Shown here: positions 59,567-64,000 of the stretch, piece after piece
Numbering within the stretch: the stretch's first letter is position 1
Layout: every line of letters begins with the position of its first letter
NCBI GenBank assembly: GCA_973895155.1
Contig: OZ316891.1
Location: 22,010,001-22,074,000, forward strand
DNA: 64,000 bases
Reading direction: 5' to 3'
Source of the DNA: Marsupella aquatica
Lineage: Eukaryota; Marchantiophyta
Notes under the pieces: generated by a model
Seen by the model: the letters and a program-made list of their open reading frames with translations, nothing else
The model's database searches: none
Told to the model about the DNA's origin: nothing
Program-made: the position numbers and the translations under genes

Positions 59567-62500
59567 CTGCTTGTTGAACACGACGAATTGGTAAGTGGAA
59601 CACTTTGAAGTCCGGCGGCGTAAGATCTCCAACAATGCGCATGGATGCTCTATTTGTGACCCTACTCAACATAACGTTCACCAGTCCCGGTGTGAATGCA
59701 CTGTTTATTTCTAGCACGACCTTGCCCGCTAGTGTGCAACCTTGGCTCTTGTGACCTGTTATGGCGTATCCGAGCATGAGAGGGAAAGTGGATTTCCGAT
59801 GGGTTTGCTGTCCCGAGATGAACTTGTTCTCGTGAACCGTGCAGTTGATCTTTACGAGGCAGTGGTTGGAAGACATTCTCACAAAAATCGACATTTTGCC
59901 TTCGGCTTCTGTAGTGATTTTCTCCACGATTCCTCCGTTGCCGTTCGCGGCTTGCTTAGAGAGGTCGATGTTGTGTGTGAGAATCACCTTGCATCCGATT
60001 GCAACGTTTGTCAGTGTGTGGAAGGAGGGATCTTGTATCCAAGGCCAGGTGGATTCGTCTGAAGGGGCATTGGTGAGTATTGGGACGGGCACGATCTCTT
60101 GGCGTGGAAAAAATCTCCGTAATGCCCGTTCGTTGTAGTTGTCGACTGTTTCCCTATGTGTGCATATCACGGTCGTCAAGGCGTCGATGAAATCATGGGC
60201 TTCTTTTTTGGACACGTAACATCGTCCCAGGCACTCATCGATCGATTCTTGGGTAGGGAGGCCTGTGCGGATGTTGTTAAGGAACTCCATGAACTCTCGG
60301 TCTGTGCTCTGTCTGAGCACAATGCTGAGGTGAAATTTCCGCATGGTCTCAAAATATGGTGACGACGAGAGGTGGCATGACCTGCATATGTCGTTGGAGT
60401 GGTGGGTGCAAACCGGAGGCAATTGGCACATGTCTCCGACCAGGATGACCATCTTATTTTGGAACGGGCCGGACGAGCGGTCTTCATCTTGGAGTGTCTC
60501 GTGTAGTCTTGTGGAGACGCAACGCAACAGTTTGGGTGTCAGCATGCTCGCCTCGTCTATGACGAACACGTCATTGTTCCTCAAGGTGTGGTATTGGGAA
60601 CTGGTGATGTGCAGAGGCCTGAGCTCTCCGTGTATTGGAATGCTGAACAAGGAATGCATTGTCACCGCATCGGCGTTAAGGTTTATGGCAGCCGCGCCCG
60701 TGGTGGCACACATCTTCACCTTCCTCCCTTTATATGTCCAGTATTTGTTCATGAAAGAGATGAAGAAAGTCTTGCCGGATCCCGGATTTCCATCGATCAT
60801 GAACAGACCGCTCTTGACATCCTTGAGTGCCTCAAACACTCTGATTTGGTCTAGAGTCAAGTTGACGGTAGGGAGAGTTTTGTCATTGAGCACCGCACCG
60901 ATCGGTTTCTCTACGGCGATGGTGGGGGCCGCTTGGAATGTGGCCGCGTCGTTGAAAATTTGGTGGGGAAGCTTTTCGTTCAGCTCCTGGAGCAGGTGGG
61001 ATGTGTGGTGGGTGGAGTAGAGGTGCGATGCGCAATATTCAAGCACCAACTTGTGCACGTCGTTGACGCTGGTTATCAACTTGCGGTGTATGCACTCGTG
61101 CAAGTAGCTCCACGTCTCGCTTATGGGCCTGAGGAGAATCTCGCCTTCTGCACGGAATCTCACGACCTTCAGGAGGTAGTTGTAGAAGAAGCCATTCATC
61201 TTGTATACTGGATGATACTCCGAAAATCGCACGAGCCGATCCGTCCGATACACGAAATTGCCTTGCAAATCCCTGCCGACGTAGTCTTTGGTGGTGCTTT
61301 TCTTATTGGTGAGGACCTCGTGGTTGATGAAGTAGTCGTAGAAGGACATTGCAAACATGTCCTTGGGCCTCTGTGCGTAGAGTCTGGTGGGATGTAAACA
61401 TATCCCCGAGGACTTACGGTAGATGGCGGACCTCAGTTCCGGAGGCGACGAGTCCATGAATGCCACAGTCTCCGAGCGATGGATGATGCTGATTTTGAGG
61501 CATGTCAAGGCCGCCTCCGTGGCGCACACGCTCCGAGACAAGACCGCTCCGCTGACGAGCTTGAGTTGGACTTCAGACAGGTCCTCGAGTCCTAGAGTGC
61601 GCGCATCGTTCGCATTGAGCTGGAGTGATCCCAGGGGCTCGCATTTGATCGCGTACTTGAGCAAATAGAATGACCAAGCCGCGTTTGTGATGCGCTGCAG
61701 GTTCATGTGCGCGCCCCACAACAGCAACACGAGCGGGTGGTATGGCACGACGTTTCGGTGGTGGTCACTTGGCCTGTGGTACCTCCATTTCCCCGTGGCG
61801 AGGTCGATGGCTGCATCTTTGTCGAGGTGAGTTTCTTGGGGGAAACCCAACTTGCAGTACTTGAGGCCGGTTTGGGAATGCCTTTGCAAGCACAAGCCCT
61901 CCTTGCAGTAGTGAAGTTGTTTCGTCACCACGTTGCGATATAGGGTCTTTTCTTCAAGTCCATTCGGCTCTTTGAATCTGCCGGATGTCAAGTCGAATCT
62001 GCCAGGGATGAATGCGGCAATTTCGTTTGTGACTCGATTGACGTTGCAATCCTTGACCCATAGCACCGTGTGGGCATGGAGTGATCCGCGGCCCTGCAAC
62101 TCATACCTGATGACGTAGTGGATCACATTTCCAATTATGGCGCGTTTCGACAAAATGTAATCCTTGAAAAAACGTTGGATTCATTCGTGGAAGAGCACGG
62201 CGCATTCAACAGGACAATCTTTCATGAGAAGGTCGGATTCATCCTCTTCACAATGTTCTCGAGGTCGGCGATCTCAGGCCAATGGATGTCGCTGATCTCG
62301 TCACAAGTGAGCGTGAGGAAGAAGTGGGGCAGTCCCCATTTTCTCACCATGCACTTGAGGTCGTCGAGGTGTCTTCCGTGCCATGCCGGGCTCCCAGGAA
62401 CGGCCTGCGTGATTGTCTTTTTTATCAGCATTTTGTATATTTCCTTCTCGCTAAAGTGGGGGCACCTCTCCTTGATCTGCATGTATTCCTTGTCGATTAC

Positions 62501-63616
62501 TATCGTCCTGCTCATGCTTGCTACTTGGCTGGCCTGTCGCAATTGGTACATGATAAGCATGTACGGCTTGTACAAAGTGAATATGCTGAACAACTGTTGT
62601 GTCCTTCGTTTCATGTAGTCGATCAAGCTGAGTTGTCCTCGATGGAAACCCCTCGAGTGGACGAACAAGAACGGGAACATTGCATTTTCCAATGTCAATT
62701 GTGGATCATTTGACAGTCCTTCCGCATTGGTGTTGACGCTCTCTTCGGAGCACATTCTCTTGCGGTCGTACACGGTGCCGGAACGAAAGACCTGGTACTT
62801 GCGCTTGTGTGAAGTCGGGATCCGGTAATGCACATCTTGGAGGATGTGCAGGTCGGGGTCGAATGGGTCAAAGTTCATGGATCTCGTGGTTATTCTCTTT
62901 GCCCTCTTGTCTTTGATGATGTTCTCTACTCCGTCGGAACTTAGGATGCACAGTCCCAGTGACGGGTCTGGTAGTTCGACCAATGAAACGTATCTTTTGA
63001 AAAGTTGGTTGGTCGTCAAATTGAGTTCCATGACTTTGTATACCTGTCGCATGATCTCCTCTCGATTATTGCACTCTAGCGTGTCGAGATTCTAGGATAT
63101 GAGCGGGTTGTCAAGGAGGCTTTCCTTTTTGTAGAAGCCAGAGTGGAAGCCATTGTACTTTTGTATGATGCCTAGTCGACAGTTGATTAGCGAGAGCAAT
63201 TGCATGTACAACGGCTTCGCGGCTAGGATGTTGATCGCATATTGCGGAGATATGAAGGAGTTTATCTAGATACGGGCGGGGTTTCGCACGCAAGTCATGC
63301 ACACGTTGATTGTTCCATCTTGGTTCTCAATGTACTGGTTGACAAATGCGTTGCATATGCCGTATGGCGTCATGTTCACCTTTGGTACGGTGGTGAATGT
63401 CTTGTCGATCCTCGGAGTGTTTCTGTATTGAACTAGTCCGCACATCCCGCACACCTTCATGCCTTGGATTGTCTTTTGGCAGACTTCTCTCCATTCTTGG
63501 AGATACAATGGGGCTGAGGCCCATCCTTGACATAACAGACTTAGTGACTCGGCACAGGTGTTTATTGCATGCCTTCGTGCGACATGTCTCTTCTCGGACA
63601 TTGTACGCCGTGACAT
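59493..63616 (-). pseudogene. Helitron Rep/helicase, decayed
   Basis: A rolling-circle transposase. Read from ATG 63616, the frame has Zn-binding-like cysteines (CGMCG, NVCMTC), the Helitron N-domain (PGSPAWHG, then HFFLTLTCDE), the HUH motif in GRGSLHAHTVLW (about 62070-62078) and the two-tyrosine motif YLLKYAIK (about 61650-61670). A PIF1-type superfamily 1 helicase follows: Walker A GNPGSGKT (about 60770-60795), Walker B VIDEAS (about 60550-60567) and the C-terminal GHKSQGCTL with VMLSRVTN. Breaks: TAG at 63266-63268, TAG at 63092-63094, a frame change between about 62250 and 62190, and TGA at 62181-62183. From 62153 to the stop at 59493 the frame is open for 886 codons. Catalytic motifs are all still present, so decay is recent. 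Confidence 0.85.
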
Positions 63617-63781
63617 TTTTGGGGAGACCTATGCAAAGGATTATGGACTCGTCAGTTTTCTTAGCTAGGGTCCATCCAAAATTCGCTCAATGAAATTTCA
63701 GAAACGAGTCTTGCTTATCACGATCTCGTAGTTACCAAGAAGAGTTGGTTGCTTGGCTCCAACCCAAGTTAGCAGAGCGCC

Positions 63782-63860
63782 AAACACTACCCGAAAGTCA
63801 TGCCATAAACACTACTCAAAGGTCATGCCATAAACACTACTCGAAGGTGATGCCACTCAT
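63782..63860. repeat. Three ~29-bp tandem units
   Basis: GTCATGCCATAAACACTACTC-type units, with CAAAGGTCATGCC and CGAAGGTGATGCC variants, repeat about three times. Confidence 0.75.
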
Positions 63861-63975
63861 GAAGCAGGCGGCCGTGCCTGTATCCACCAACGCAACACCC
63901 AGATTATCGTTAGAACTTGTGACATTCACAAAAATTGGCTTGTTAGGATTTATAGTCATAACCTTACGTAATTTC
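63834..63975 (-). pseudogene. Retropepsin-like aspartic protease fragment
   Basis: Minus-strand frame of about 45 codons with PIFVNV, then LGVALVDTGTAACFMSG, the D-T/S-G active-site signature of retrotransposon aspartic proteases with its usual following hydrophobic residues. Bounded by stops on both sides, so it is either a fragment or an exon. The tandem repeats at 63782 begin at its 3' end. No other gag-pol part is visible before the window ends. Confidence 0.4.
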
Positions 63976-64000
63976 TCTCACAATAACACCTTCTCTTTGA

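Larger units (their letters stand above)
58490..63640 (-). mobile_element. Helitron (body; ends not resolved)
   Basis: Covers the Rep/helicase pseudogene and the downstream accessory ORF. On the minus strand the 3' terminus should be CTRR after a short hairpin, lying left of 58697. I did not find a convincing hairpin, nor a clear 5' TC end right of 63616, so the limits are approximate. Confidence 0.5.

Noticed and set aside
52900-63268. TAG as a reassigned sense codon (seen inside the RT and Helitron frames)
   Set aside because: The ELIP gene ends at a TAG directly after its conserved helix III, and the RT frame itself ends at TAG, so TAG works as a stop here; decay is simpler.

Overview
This is nuclear DNA of a eukaryote from the green-plant lineage. 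Genes carry short GT-AG introns. One encodes a chloroplast early light-induced protein (ELIP), one a plant-type Raf-like kinase, and one a plant-type ZYP1 synaptonemal-complex protein. With dense nonautonomous transposons and an endonuclease-type retrotransposon unusual for seed plants, I lean to a streptophyte (charophyte-grade) alga or an early-diverging land plant. The species cannot be fixed by reading alone.

Layout. 1-8.8 kb (minus): a gene of about 26 exons that I identify as a ZYP1/SYCP1-type transverse filament protein. Its 3' end lies just off the left edge, and two sets of its coiled-coil exons have been tandemly duplicated. 10.1-16.9 kb: repeats, including a 637-bp transposon with a perfect 9-bp target-site duplication, nested in an older long inverted-repeat element. 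17-19.4 kb: probable unrecognised gene. 20.0-23.7 kb (minus): two-exon BTB/POZ-like protein whose BTB fold is split by about 525 residues. 28.1-30.6 kb (plus): a basic protein and an ankyrin-repeat protein, possibly one gene. 35.1-36.0 kb (plus): three-exon ELIP. 37.0-37.7 and 41.1-41.4 kb: minisatellites. 42.4-44.2 kb (minus): intronless Raf-like protein kinase. 46.3-49.3 kb: dispersed repeat families, including a second copy of the 9-bp-TSD transposon. 51.1-55.9 kb (plus): non-LTR retrotransposon with N-terminal zinc finger, reverse transcriptase and a C-terminal restriction-like endonuclease, preceded by four tandem 5' repeats. 58.7-63.6 kb (minus): decayed Helitron (HUH Rep plus PIF1-type helicase) with a spliced accessory ORF. 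63.8-64.0 kb: retropepsin-like fragment.

The host genes do not form a pathway: meiosis (ZYP1), photoprotection (ELIP), signalling (kinase) and scaffold proteins (BTB, ankyrin) sit as islands in repeat-rich DNA. The most interesting signal is the modular growth of the ZYP1 coiled coil by phase-0 exon duplication, because transverse filament length is known to set synaptonemal complex width in other systems. All exon boundaries were read by eye from splice consensus, phase and open frame. No alignment or search was run.
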